Shown here in pieces: positions 8,664 to 17,480 of a DNA stretch of 64,000 nt (positions are counted from its first letter, which is position 1; each line of letters starts with the position of its first letter). A model generated the notes under the pieces. It was given only the letters and a program-made list of their open reading frames with translations, had not been told where the DNA came from and did no database searches. Both the position numbers and the translations under genes were made by a program. The stretch comes from JAFGDI01 sp963667715. GTDB lineage: Bacteria; Planctomycetota; Phycisphaerae; Sedimentisphaerales; SM23-30. The stretch spans positions 620,001 to 684,000 of the forward strand of contig OY763926.1 of assembly GCA_963667715.1 (NCBI GenBank), written 5' to 3'.

Positions 8664-9812
8664 ATGACAATGTTCAAATATGTTTACAATTTAATGATCG
8701 CCGCTGCTTTGCTGGTTCTTGGCAGCTCTCTCCTGGCTGGCTCAGTTCAGGTCAGAGTAAATGACCAGATCAAATGCGATAGCAAAGTTGTAACCATTGG
8801 CGATATCGCATGGATAAACGCAGCTGATGAAAAAATGAAGGATCGTCTTACTAATATGGTTGTTGCCGATAAAGACGCCTCCACAAATCAGCTCCTTATC
8901 TCCAGCTTTGATATCTCTCGCTGCTTGTCAAAAGCTGGTATAAATCCTGCCACTGTTGATATCTACGGCTCTCTCGAATGTCGCGTTATTTTTAATGGCC
9001 CGGCATCAACCGTCGATATCGCCCAGCACGTTGAACCAGTTGTTGAAACACTAGCCATTGATATTCAAAACAGTATTCGTGCTGCTCTTGATCTGGAAGT
9101 TGCTAACACAACTGGCTATGATCTTGACAGACTCGTTATCGACTGGGATGTAAAAGACGATGAACTGCTCAACAGGGCTATGGATAACAGCCGCTACGAG
9201 ATCAAGGCTCAGCGTTCTGTTTCGCTTGGTAATATCCGCTTTATGGTCACTGACCGTAACCCGTCTATGCCTGAAAACGTCCTGCCTCAGCATGAAAAAT
9301 TCTATAACAAGCCAAAAGTACACTATATCAATGGTCAGGTTCAGTACCTCAGCGAATATGTGGTTGCTGCCTGCGATATGAAGGTCGGTGAGGTTATCAG
9401 CCGTGCTGATGTCAAAATGGTTCCTCAACTGGTTTGCTCTGTCAGTCAGGTGGGGGTATCTTCCCTTGACGCTGTTGTCGGTAAGGAGCTTACCCGCTCT
9501 GTTCAGGCCGAACAGGTTATCAAAACAAATATGGTTAAACGCCTTATGCTGGTCGAACGTAATCGCCCGGTATATATTCGTTATAATTCCAGTGCTATTA
9601 GCATCACAACTAAAGGGCTCGCTATGGAAGATGGCGGAATGAATGATGTTATCCCTATCAAGGTATCGCATCAGAAAGCCGCTGATAAGCGTCCGGTATC
9701 ACAGGTGCTCTATTGCAAGGTTATTGCTCCCGGTGAAGCTGTTATGGTTGATGAAGATCTTTTCGGCAATACATCTGCTGAATTCGCAAATGCAGGATGG
9801 GAGAATAAATAA
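8664..9812 (+). CDS. flgA: Flagella P-ring chaperone FlgA
   Basis: 382 residues from the ATG at 8664; the next ATG at 8670 is possible, and AAGG lies at 8656. A signal peptide (YVYNLMIAAALLVLGSSLLAG) directs it to the periplasm. The C-terminal half holds an SAF-type domain with VVAACDMKVGEVISRADVKM and a following beta-clip region, the FlgA signature. FlgA helps FlgI assemble into the P ring, and flgI lies two genes on. The protein is longer than typical FlgA (about 220-320 residues) because of an extended N-terminal domain. Confidence 0.87.
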   Translation: MTMFKYVYNLMIAAALLVLGSSLLAGSVQVRVNDQIKCDSKVVTIGDIAWINAADEKMKDRLTNMVVADKDASTNQLLISSFDISRCLSKAGINPATVDIYGSLECRVIFNGPASTVDIAQHVEPVVETLAIDIQNSIRAALDLEVANTTGYDLDRLVIDWDVKDDELLNRAMDNSRYEIKAQRSVSLGNIRFMVTDRNPSMPENVLPQHEKFYNKPKVHYINGQVQYLSEYVVAACDMKVGEVISRADVKMVPQLVCSVSQVGVSSLDAVVGKELTRSVQAEQVIKTNMVKRLMLVERNRPVYIRYNSSAISITTKGLAMEDGGMNDVIPIKVSHQKAADKRPVSQVLYCKVIAPGEAVMVDEDLFGNTSAEFANAGWENK

Positions 9813-9813
9813 T

Positions 9814-10557
9814 ATGAAACAGTTTATAGTTATTCTTATATTAACCGCTTCTGCTTCCAGTCTGTACGCTCAGTTGCGTAACCAGCCTAGCAGTCTGTTC
9901 TTCAAATCTGAACAGACTATGCGTGAACAGGCTGTGCGTGGTAGCCAGGGTGGTAATAATGAAGCATCTGACGATTACTCAATGATCAACGGCATGCCAA
10001 GGGTAAATGCTGGAACTGTCTCATGGACCATAGTTGAGGAAACTGAAGTTAAAGGTATTAGTGTTCACGATCTCATTACTATCACTATTCGTGAAAAAAG
10101 CACTCACGGCAGCCAGGCTGATAATAAATCATCTAAAGACGACAGCCTTAGCTTCGCTCTTACTAACTGGCTGCACCTTACCGGCGGCGAACTTAAACCG
10201 GCAACTATGAACTCTGGCCCGCTTACTGTTGATTCAAGCTACTCGAAAACACTTGACGGTAAGTCTGAAATATCCAGAGAAGATTATATGACCGCCGAAA
10301 TTCAGGCCGAAGTTGTTGATGTATATCCAAATGGAAATGTACTCCTGGAGGCCAACCACTTCATCCGCACCGACGATGAAACTACTACCATTACTCTTAC
10401 CGGCATGTGCCGCAGTAATGATATAAATTCTTCTAATGTTATTATGTCAGACCGCATCGCGAATCTGAAAATTGATAAACAGCACAGCGGTATCGCTCGT
10501 GACTATACTAAACGCGGCTGGCTTTCTGGAATAATTGATTTTATCAGCCCATTTTAA
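9814..10557 (+). CDS. flgH: Flagellar L-ring protein FlgH
   Basis: 247 residues from the ATG at 9814; in-frame codons upstream lie inside flgA. The signal peptide MKQFIVILILTASASSLYA is followed by QLRNQ, so the cysteine of a lipobox is absent, unlike classical FlgH lipoproteins. The body has VHDLITITIREKSTHGSQAD and, later, AEVVDVYPNGNVLLEANH with SNDINSSNVIMSDRIANLKI near the end, all standard FlgH motifs. It forms the outer-membrane bushing around the rod, which indicates a Gram-negative envelope. It starts one base after flgA ends and is followed by flgI. Confidence 0.92.
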   Translation: MKQFIVILILTASASSLYAQLRNQPSSLFFKSEQTMREQAVRGSQGGNNEASDDYSMINGMPRVNAGTVSWTIVEETEVKGISVHDLITITIREKSTHGSQADNKSSKDDSLSFALTNWLHLTGGELKPATMNSGPLTVDSSYSKTLDGKSEISREDYMTAEIQAEVVDVYPNGNVLLEANHFIRTDDETTTITLTGMCRSNDINSSNVIMSDRIANLKIDKQHSGIARDYTKRGWLSGIIDFISPF

Positions 10558-10572
10558 TTAGGAATTGTTTTT

Positions 10573-11700
10573 GTGAATAAAATATCGGTTAACAATTTAT
10601 TTATCAACGCGGTTATCCTGCTGTTTGCTCTCTCGCTCACAGCTCAGGCCATGACCCGCATTCAGGATATCGCCCGTCCTTCTGGTGAACGCGGTAATAT
10701 CCTCGTTGGTACTGGATTGGTGACCGGTCTTAACGGTACTGGCGATGGCGATCTCGAAATGACCGCTAACGCTATCCGCTCTTGGCTCCGTAAAGCTGGT
10801 AACCCGGTTGACAGTATCGATTCTATCAAGAATATGAAAAACGTCGCCTTTGTTACCGTTACTATGGACCTCAGCCGAAACGGTGTCGCCGATGGTGATG
10901 ATATCGATGTTGTAGTGTCAAGTCTGGGTAAGGCCAGCAGTTTGGCCGGTGGTATTCTCTTTGCCACTCCAATGACTCCGCTTCATGATCGTGATAACAC
11001 CGTCTACGCCTGGGCACAAGGTAAAATATCACTGGTTGACCCTAAACATCCGACTGTCGGTGTTGTTAGAGGCGGTGCTACTATCGAAGTGCCGCACTAT
11101 CATAACTATGTTCATCAGGAAGCTGAAAGTAAACGTTACTACTTCGACCTTATTCTGGATGAAAGCTTTGAAAGTTTCCAGGTTGCTCAGGCAGTGGTCA
11201 TGGAAATAAATGCTAACAATGCTATTCAGGGCGATCAAAATAGCCCTGATTATGTTGAAACGATCGATACTGCACGCTCGCTTGATGCCAAAACGGTAAG
11301 AGTCTACATCCCTGAAAAACAGGTTGCTAAGTATCCTTCTTTTATTGCACGTATTATGAACCTTGCCGTAGAACTCCCTGAGTCTGAGGCTGTTGTTGTT
11401 ATAAATGAAAGAAGCGGAACCATGTCTTTTGGCGGTAATGTAGAAATTCTGCCTTGCGTTATTACCGTCGACGGCATGATGATCAGCATTATCGAACCTG
11501 AACCGCAGCCGGCTCCTGGCCAGCCAATTCTTCGAGATTCTGCTTATGCTTCTTTTGATACTACCGGCGATAGCAAACCACAGCTCGCTGACCTGATCAA
11601 AATGCTCGATCAGCTAAAAGTGCCTTTCTATAAAAAGGTCGAAGCGGTTTATCAGCTAAAGACAGGTAGCTGGCTGAAAGCGAGGATCATTACCGAATGA
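10573..11700 (+). CDS. flgI: Flagellar P-ring protein FlgI
   Basis: 375 residues from a GTG start at 10573 with AGGA upstream. Signal peptide (FINAVILLFALSLTAQA), then TRIQDIARPSGERGNILVG and TGLVTGLNGTGDGD, the invariant FlgI N-terminal block. ILFATPMTPLHDRDNTVYA and the C-terminal DLIKMLDQLKVPFYKKVEA are also diagnostic. It forms the periplasmic P ring around the rod. It ends in ATGA with flgJ, so the two are translationally coupled. Confidence 0.95.
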   Translation: MNKISVNNLFINAVILLFALSLTAQAMTRIQDIARPSGERGNILVGTGLVTGLNGTGDGDLEMTANAIRSWLRKAGNPVDSIDSIKNMKNVAFVTVTMDLSRNGVADGDDIDVVVSSLGKASSLAGGILFATPMTPLHDRDNTVYAWAQGKISLVDPKHPTVGVVRGGATIEVPHYHNYVHQEAESKRYYFDLILDESFESFQVAQAVVMEINANNAIQGDQNSPDYVETIDTARSLDAKTVRVYIPEKQVAKYPSFIARIMNLAVELPESEAVVVINERSGTMSFGGNVEILPCVITVDGMMISIIEPEPQPAPGQPILRDSAYASFDTTGDSKPQLADLIKMLDQLKVPFYKKVEAVYQLKTGSWLKARIITE

Positions 11701-12065
11701 CTATCAATGCTGTTAACAATTCAAATAACAACGGTCGCTCTGATATGCTCCGTGAAAAAGCAGCTGAAGTTGTTAGTAATGTCTTCTACGGTACGCTTAT
11801 GAAGGAATTCAGACAAGGCTGTGATTCTGATACTATGTTCTCCGGCGGGTTCGGCGGTGAAGCCTTTCAGCAGCAGCTTGATAATGTTTTTGTAGCAGAA
11901 ATTTCACATCAGGGCAATAACCCGATCGTGGACGCTATGGTTAGGCAGCTTGGCGGCAGCGGAAATGGTGCATTTTCCTCTGTCAGCCGCTCAGCCTATT
12001 CAGCTCAGGCTCAATCGACTGCGATTTCTGCCGCTCAATCTAAAATAAATGTAGTTGCTCAATAA
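11697..12065 (+). CDS. flgJ: Rod-binding protein, FlgJ N-terminal domain only
   Basis: 122 residues, overlapping flgI by 4 bp. It matches the FlgJ rod-binding domain: VVSNVFYGTLMKEFRQ, then MFSGGFGGEAFQQQLDNVFVAEIS. The C-terminal muramidase domain of enterobacterial FlgJ is missing, as in many phyla where a separate peptidoglycan hydrolase does that work. It should act as a periplasmic scaffold for rod assembly. The Ser/Ala/Gln-rich tail is low in complexity. Confidence 0.85.
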   Translation: MTINAVNNSNNNGRSDMLREKAAEVVSNVFYGTLMKEFRQGCDSDTMFSGGFGGEAFQQQLDNVFVAEISHQGNNPIVDAMVRQLGGSGNGAFSSVSRSAYSAQAQSTAISAAQSKINVVAQ

Positions 12066-12076
12066 TTGGATATATT

Positions 12077-12586
12077 ATGGATAACAGGTATTTCAAACAA
12101 CTTATAAATGCGATGACTAACGATGTTCGCACCTATAGAGATCTTAAAAAGATCCTACAGGATAAGTTTGAAGCTATCAAGACGCGTGACGCTGCTCGGC
12201 TCGAAGAAGTTACCACCGCCCATGATGCTCTGCTTAGAACAGTCGCTGCTAATACTACCCGCAGAATGCAGGTACTTGACGTGCTAAAAAAACAGCTCTT
12301 CCCTAATCGTAACGAAGCGGTCAGGGTTACTGTTACTGAAATAGCGGCTTTCGCGACGGAACCTGATAAAGGTAAACTGCTGGCTCTGAAATCTATGCTT
12401 TATAAAGAAGCTGAAAAGGTACAGAGTCTTAACCGGATAAATAATCTGGCAGTCAAAAAAATGCTCGGACACCTTGACTTTATCTTCAAGGCGATTGTCA
12501 ATTTTGAAAACGATAATGGAGTTTATAACAAAAACGGTGATCAGGCAGCAGCGGTAAGCAGTGGGCTTATCGATGCAATTGCATGA
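12077..12586 (+). CDS. flgN: FlgN-like flagellar export chaperone
   Basis: 169 residues, almost wholly helical. It has the FlgN-type long coiled-coil layout (LINAMTNDVRTYRDLKKILQ, then TTAHDALLRTVAANTTRRMQ). Sequence identity in this family is low, so position is the main support: it lies directly before flgK and flgL, the two hook-filament junction proteins that FlgN chaperones in the cytoplasm. No signal peptide. Confidence 0.75.
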   Translation: MDNRYFKQLINAMTNDVRTYRDLKKILQDKFEAIKTRDAARLEEVTTAHDALLRTVAANTTRRMQVLDVLKKQLFPNRNEAVRVTVTEIAAFATEPDKGKLLALKSMLYKEAEKVQSLNRINNLAVKKMLGHLDFIFKAIVNFENDNGVYNKNGDQAAAVSSGLIDAIA

Positions 12587-12627
12587 TCGATTTTTAGCGT
12601 AGGTTTTTAACCAACAGGAATAAATGT

Positions 12628-14379
12628 ATGTCATTGATAAATGGTTCATTACAGATTGGCCAGACAGCTCTGAGTACTTCTCAGGCAGCCATCGGGGTAA
12701 CTGGAAATAATATTTCCAATTCCGCGACTGCTGGCTATTCCCGTCAGGTTGCTCAGCTCACCGCGACCCAGTACTACGAGGTTATGCCTGGTCAGTACAC
12801 TGGTACCGGTGTAACTATGTATAATATCCAGCGCGTTGTTGATGAATCTCTAAACTCACGTGCTCGTAATGCCGGTGCTGATACCTCCTCTTATCTTATT
12901 CAACAGCAGACAATGTCCAGAGTTGAGGCCGCCTTCAATGAACTCACCGAAGATGATATCTCTACCAGACTCAACAGCTTCTTCGCTGCCTGGTCTTCTC
13001 TTCAGATCCAGCCCGAAGATGTTGCCTCTCGCAATGTTGTACTTCAAAATGCTGATACAATGACCAGTGTTATCCGTGAGCTCAGGACCGACCTGAAAGA
13101 TATTCACGATGACCTGAACTCACAGATCAAGGCCTCTGTTCAGGAAGCTGATACTATCGCTAAGCAGATCGCCGCTCTGAATGCTGATATCGTCTCTACC
13201 GAGGCTGGTAAGACCGGTGCCGCCGCTGCTCTTCGTGACCAGCGTGATGAACTGCTCGGCGAACTAAATTCACTTGTCAATATCTCGACTCGTGAAATGC
13301 CCGGCGGTTCTGTTACTGTCTATATCGGTAGTGAGCCGCTTATCCAGTACACCGATTGCCGTGGGCTTGGTTATAGAGATGTTGTCAACGATAGTGGTGA
13401 AAAGGTAACCGAAATTATCTTCGCTAGCAATAGTGGTGATGTGGAACTTACCAGCGGCAGACTCAGCGGATTGATCTATTCTCGTGATGAGCTTGTTGGT
13501 AACGTTATCGATAATATGGATAACTGGGCTTCTTCTCTGATCTACGAAGTTAACTCACTGCATAGTGTCGGAAGCTCTATGGAAAGCACCAGCGAAATGG
13601 TATCTGATTATAAAGTAACAGATTCCACCGCGTCCCTGGCTAATAGTGAAGCTACCGGCCTGAAATGGGATATCACAAATGGTGTTATAAATGTACATAT
13701 CTTTGACAGTAGTGGTGATATTATAACCACTCAGCAGGTCAAGGTCGATATTGGTGCCCCTGGCAATGATACGCTCGACTCTTTCGCTGCCAAGCTAGAT
13801 GTCATCGACGGCATGGACGCTTATGTTGACGGCGGCGGATATCTACATATCGACTCCAGCTCGGCTGGCGATAGCTTCGCTTTCTCAGCCGTAAAAGACG
13901 CCGACGGCATGGTCGACCCCGACAGTACCAGTAATATTCTCGCTGTGCTCGGTGTCAATACCTTCTTTACTGGCTCGAATGCTTCAAATATTGCCATGAA
14001 GTCTGAACTCTACGCTCATCCGGAAAAACTCGTCGCCGGCGATTCCGCTCTCGGACTTACTACTGACGGTAGTATCGCTTCCCAGATCGCGTCTCTGGCT
14101 ACTGATGGTGTTGACAGTCTTAGCGGCATATCGGTCGCAAACTATTTCAGCTCGATCGTCTCTAATATCGCCAGTGATACCAGACGTTCTGAGGATAACT
14201 ACTCCGCCGCCACTGCGGTTGAGGAAACATTAAAACTTGAAGTACAGGGCATTAGTGGTGTCTCTGTTGATGAAGAAACAATGAACCTGATCGTTTTTCA
14301 AAGGGCCTATCAGGGGGCAGCCAAGTACGTCGGTGTTATCGACCAGCTGCTCGACGATATGATGTCCCTTATCAGATAA
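12628..14379 (+). CDS. flgK: Flagellar hook-associated protein 1 FlgK
   Basis: 583 residues. N-terminal IGVTGNNISNSATAGYSRQ and a rod-like D0 helix, the long D1 coiled coil with SFFAAWSSLQIQPEDVASR and AALRDQRDELLGELNSLVNI, a variable middle, and a C-terminal helix containing MNLIVFQRAYQGAAKYVGVI. These are all FlgK hallmarks. It caps the hook and forms the first junction ring. It follows flgN by about 40 bp; a MITE-like insertion separates it from flgL. Confidence 0.95.
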   Translation: MSLINGSLQIGQTALSTSQAAIGVTGNNISNSATAGYSRQVAQLTATQYYEVMPGQYTGTGVTMYNIQRVVDESLNSRARNAGADTSSYLIQQQTMSRVEAAFNELTEDDISTRLNSFFAAWSSLQIQPEDVASRNVVLQNADTMTSVIRELRTDLKDIHDDLNSQIKASVQEADTIAKQIAALNADIVSTEAGKTGAAAALRDQRDELLGELNSLVNISTREMPGGSVTVYIGSEPLIQYTDCRGLGYRDVVNDSGEKVTEIIFASNSGDVELTSGRLSGLIYSRDELVGNVIDNMDNWASSLIYEVNSLHSVGSSMESTSEMVSDYKVTDSTASLANSEATGLKWDITNGVINVHIFDSSGDIITTQQVKVDIGAPGNDTLDSFAAKLDVIDGMDAYVDGGGYLHIDSSSAGDSFAFSAVKDADGMVDPDSTSNILAVLGVNTFFTGSNASNIAMKSELYAHPEKLVAGDSALGLTTDGSIASQIASLATDGVDSLSGISVANYFSSIVSNIASDTRRSEDNYSAATAVEETLKLEVQGISGVSVDEETMNLIVFQRAYQGAAKYVGVIDQLLDDMMSLIR

Positions 14380-14383
14380 ATAA

Positions 14384-14465
14384 TATAGGTAGCCTCTGAA
14401 AATTGCTTTTGAGGAAAAATCAAGACCGTTTGTAGCCCGGAATGAATTTTTAGATGCTGCCTATA
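14384..14465. repeat. MITE-like element, family E2, internally deleted copy
   Basis: 82-bp element in the flgK-flgL spacer with imperfect terminal inverted repeats (TATAGGTAGCCTCTGAAAAT against the reverse of the right end, about 17 of 21 matching). It shares the left block CTCTGAAAATTGCTTTTGAG and the right block CAAGACCGTTTG...GAATGAATTTTTAGA with the longer copy at 42577-42749. The centre of that copy is missing here. It carries no coding sequence. Confidence 0.7.
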
Positions 14466-14526
14466 GTAAGTGCTAAACTGGCTCCGGCACGTTTGGCTTA
14501 ACCAAGGTATTTTAAGGAATTAGACA

Positions 14527-16494
14527 ATGGCTTCTTCTGTAAGACCTATAGCGACAAATAGAGTTACAATGCTCATGCAGTCTTCACTCATGATGAGTAG
14601 TATCAACTCTACCTCAACTGAGCTTATGGATGTTCAGGCTCAGTTGTCTAGCGGTCTGAAAATCCTGCGACCTAGCGATGACCCGTCAGGTGCTACTGTT
14701 GTCATGAGCCTTGACAGCCAGCTGGAAAGACAGAATAGCTATCTTGGTAATATCCAGTTCGTTGGAAATTATCTTGATACCGTCGATTCTTCCCTTCAGG
14801 AAGCGACAGACCTGGTTAATGAAGCTTACAATCTCGCTCTTACCAGTGTCGGCGATACCGTTAGTGACTCTGCCCGCCAGGCGAATGCTATTATGATCGA
14901 CGCCATTGTTGATCAGCTGGTTAATGTCTCTAATCAGACCAACTACGGAACATACATCTTCGGTGGCCAAAATGCTACCGAGCAGCCTTTCAGTAATGAA
15001 ACCGGCGGAATTATGTATACTGGTAATACCGACCAGAAAATGACCAAGGTTAATGATGATAACCTTACATATTTCAGCGTGCAGGGCGACGAAGTTTTCG
15101 GATCGCTCAGTAGCGAAGTTGTTGGTATCACTGATCTTGACCCGTCTGTTACCGGCGATACCCTACTCGCTGACCTCAACGGCACACTTGAACGTGGTAT
15201 TCGCAAAGGGTCTATCGGTATCACTATTGGTACTGACTACTATGTAGTCGATCTCAAAGAGGCTGTTACCGTTAATGATGTTATAAATATGATCAGCGAC
15301 CAGACCTCTGGGCTTGTTACCGCTGCCGTGAAAGCTGCTCCCGCTGACGGACTTGAACTTACCAGTACCACTCCTCTGGCAGACTTGAATGTTAAGGATA
15401 TTGGTAGCGGTACTGTTGCCAAGGATCTCGGAATAAATACCAATGGCACAGCGATCGTCGCCACTGCCGCTGGGGCTGTCTTATCTGGTGATGATATCAA
15501 TCCTAAGATTACAACCCAGACTCTTGTTACTTCACTTAACGGTGGGGCGGGTATCGATCTCAGCTCTGGTATTATTATCAAAAACTCGCTTATGGCTGAT
15601 GTTAACCCGATCGCTTTCGATTCCTGCGAAACTGTCGGTGATATGCTTAATCTTATCAATCGTGCCAATATTGGTGCACGGGCCGAGATAAACGAATACG
15701 GCGACGGCATAAATATCATCAACCAGCTTAGCGGCTCGCAAATGTCCATCGCCGAAAATGGCGGTACTACTGCTGAAGACCTCGGTATCAGATCGTTCAC
15801 CGGTACTTCGCTTATCTCTGCTTTCAATAATGGCGAAGGTGTTAATGTCGAAGATGGCGAAATTGAGATCACCGCAGCTAACGGTGCTGTTTATAATGTA
15901 GGTCTTGATGGTGCCGCTACTGTTCAGGATGTCCTGGATAAGATCAATGCCGTAACTGGCGGTGTTGTGGTTGCTTCTTTGCCCGCTACTGGTAACGGCT
16001 TTGTGCTGACTGATAACTCTGGCGGTGCCGGCAATATGACCGTCACTACCTCTAGTACCAATAATTACGATGTAGCCTATCAGCTCGGTATCAGTACCGC
16101 CCGTGAAGATATTACTGTTACTGGTAATGTCCTAAACGGTGCCGATGTCAATACCGTACAGCCTGATGGTATTTTCTCCCATCTGCTCGCTCTGCGAGAT
16201 GCTCTACTGAAAAATGATAATGCAGCTATCACCAGTATCGGCGAACAGATCGCCAGTGATCGCGACCAGATAATAAATGTTAATGGTATCGTCGGTTCAA
16301 TGGGTAAAAGCATTGAACAACGTGAAACTTATATGCAGGATAATATCCTTGCAACCAAAACCCTGCGTTCTGATATCAGGGACGTAGATTATACCGATGC
16401 AATTACCAGGTATTATAGCCTGTACACTGCACTCGAAGCTAGTTATTCTGCCAGCAGCTCACAAAATCAAATGTCACTGCTGGATTATTTATGA
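14527..16494 (+). CDS. flgL: Flagellar hook-associated protein 3 FlgL, unusually long
   Basis: 655 residues, about twice the typical FlgL. The N-terminus has the flagellin-like D0/D1 helices with AQLSSGLKILRPSDDPSGAT; the C-terminus ends TALEASYSASSSQNQMSLLD. The extra middle (about residues 215-530) holds at least three Flagellin_IN-type repeats, for example GVNVEDGEIEITAANGAVYN with TVQDVLDKINAVTG after it. These give surface-exposed domains to the junction ring. Good ribosome site (AAGGAATT). Flagellin itself is a poorer call because a separate flagellin gene follows fliW and csrA. Confidence 0.88.
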   Translation: MASSVRPIATNRVTMLMQSSLMMSSINSTSTELMDVQAQLSSGLKILRPSDDPSGATVVMSLDSQLERQNSYLGNIQFVGNYLDTVDSSLQEATDLVNEAYNLALTSVGDTVSDSARQANAIMIDAIVDQLVNVSNQTNYGTYIFGGQNATEQPFSNETGGIMYTGNTDQKMTKVNDDNLTYFSVQGDEVFGSLSSEVVGITDLDPSVTGDTLLADLNGTLERGIRKGSIGITIGTDYYVVDLKEAVTVNDVINMISDQTSGLVTAAVKAAPADGLELTSTTPLADLNVKDIGSGTVAKDLGINTNGTAIVATAAGAVLSGDDINPKITTQTLVTSLNGGAGIDLSSGIIIKNSLMADVNPIAFDSCETVGDMLNLINRANIGARAEINEYGDGINIINQLSGSQMSIAENGGTTAEDLGIRSFTGTSLISAFNNGEGVNVEDGEIEITAANGAVYNVGLDGAATVQDVLDKINAVTGGVVVASLPATGNGFVLTDNSGGAGNMTVTTSSTNNYDVAYQLGISTAREDITVTGNVLNGADVNTVQPDGIFSHLLALRDALLKNDNAAITSIGEQIASDRDQIINVNGIVGSMGKSIEQRETYMQDNILATKTLRSDIRDVDYTDAITRYYSLYTALEASYSASSSQNQMSLLDYL

Positions 16495-16518
16495 TTTATA
16501 GTTAATTATTTCCAATGT

Positions 16519-16539
16519 TGCGACAATTGGAGTGTCGCA
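16519..16539 (+). promoter_or_regulatory. Hairpin with GGA loop in the fliW leader, possible CsrA site
   Basis: Perfect 7-bp stem TGCGACA / TGTCGCA with loop ATTGGAG. A GGA in a hairpin loop is the core of CsrA recognition, and the fliW ribosome site (ACAGGAGG) lies 13 bases further on. This suggests CsrA control of fliW itself. It is inference from pattern alone. Confidence 0.4.
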
Positions 16540-16568
16540 TTAACAGTATAACAGGAGGTTATATACCC

Positions 16569-17021
16569 ATGAGAATCCAGACAACAAGATTCGGCGAAAT
16601 TGAGATAGACGGAGCTCGCATTTTGCAGTTCTCCGATGGTATACTGGGGTTCCCAGATTATCATGACTATGCTCTTTTACAAACCAATAGCGACAACTGC
16701 TTCTTCTGGCTGCAGTCTATCGAATGCCCTAACCTGGCGTTCGTAGTTTGTGATCCGCTTCTTTTCGTACCTGACTATCAGGTGCCGGTCAAAGGCGAAG
16801 ATCTTAAAACTATTGGGCTCGAAAACCTGGATAATTCACAGGTCTTAATTATCGTAAATAAAGTTGGCCAGGCTCTTACTGGTAACCTGCAGGGACCGTT
16901 GGTTGTTAATGCTATTACCTGCCAGTCTCGCCAGTTAGTGCTCTCTGAAAAACGGTATAGTACAAGACATCCGCTTATGGAGATCAGACCGAAAAAGGAA
17001 ACAGTCTCTCAGACTGCCTGA
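16569..17021 (+). CDS. fliW: Flagellar assembly factor FliW
   Basis: 150 residues from the ATG at 16569, which has a near-perfect ribosome site (AGGAGG); an in-frame ATG at 16515 has none. Family motifs: TTRFGEIEIDGARILQFSDG, ILGFPDYHDYALL, and the conserved region PNLAFVVCDPLLFVPDY. FliW binds newly made flagellin, and when free it binds CsrA and blocks it, so flagellin translation follows export. Here fliW, csrA and flagellin are consecutive, exactly the pairing of this regulatory triangle. Confidence 0.95.
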   Translation: MRIQTTRFGEIEIDGARILQFSDGILGFPDYHDYALLQTNSDNCFFWLQSIECPNLAFVVCDPLLFVPDYQVPVKGEDLKTIGLENLDNSQVLIIVNKVGQALTGNLQGPLVVNAITCQSRQLVLSEKRYSTRHPLMEIRPKKETVSQTA

Positions 17022-17131
17022 TGCTTCGTAGTTGATTATTGTACAGTTACAGAACTGTTTCTTAGTGGAGACAGTCTGCAAACCACAAATTAGATTATTA
17101 TACGGTTTGTACCAAACCAGGGAGCTTGAGA

Positions 17132-17341
17132 ATGTTGGTTTTAAGCAGACATAAAGATCAAACAATTATGATCGGTGATAATATAGAGATCACCGTGGTA
17201 GATATTCGTGGAGATAAAGTCAGGGTAGGTATTACAGCGCCCTCTAATATCCCTGTACATCGTAAAGAAGTGTACGAGGCTATTAAAAAAGAAAATAAAC
17301 AGGCGTCGAATATCACTCTTGATGATATTAGTGAAGCATAG
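17132..17341 (+). CDS. csrA: Carbon storage regulator CsrA
   Basis: 69 residues from the ATG at 17132 with GGAG 7 bases upstream. MLVLSRHKDQTIMIGDNIEI is the canonical CsrA N-terminus (with the RNA-contacting Arg near residue 6), and VRVGITAPSNIPVHRKEVY the second half with the other RNA-binding edge. A homodimer, it binds ANGGA motifs in mRNA leaders and blocks or alters translation. The extended helical tail (EAIKKENKQASNITLDDISEA) is of the FliW-binding CsrA type. The flagellin leader downstream carries two candidate sites. Confidence 0.97.
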   Translation: MLVLSRHKDQTIMIGDNIEITVVDIRGDKVRVGITAPSNIPVHRKEVYEAIKKENKQASNITLDDISEA

Positions 17342-17432
17342 TGAATTCAGTTGTGAAACATAAATTGTGACAGGAAGTTACAGCTCCCAGCACATGTAAA
17401 TGTATTAAATGGATAAAAATACAGTGTGCTAT

Positions 17433-17472
17433 GGCAAGGAGCCGCGGGAGTTTCATAAATAGTCACGGAGGA
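17433..17472 (+). promoter_or_regulatory. Candidate CsrA-binding sites in the flagellin leader
   Basis: Site 1 is GGC-AAGGA-GCC (17433-17443), a small hairpin that presents AAGGA in its loop. Site 2 is ACGGAGGA (17465-17472), which overlaps the flagellin Shine-Dalgarno 8 bases before the ATG at 17481. Two sites, one hairpin-borne and one on the ribosome site, are what is known for the Bacillus hag leader under CsrA-FliW control. Confidence 0.6.
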
Positions 17473-17480
17473 TCTGACTA

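Noticed and set aside
9051..9671. 206-codon open frame on the minus strand within flgA
   Set aside because: It is antisense to a clear flgA, has no recognisable motifs, and reflects codon bias of the real gene.
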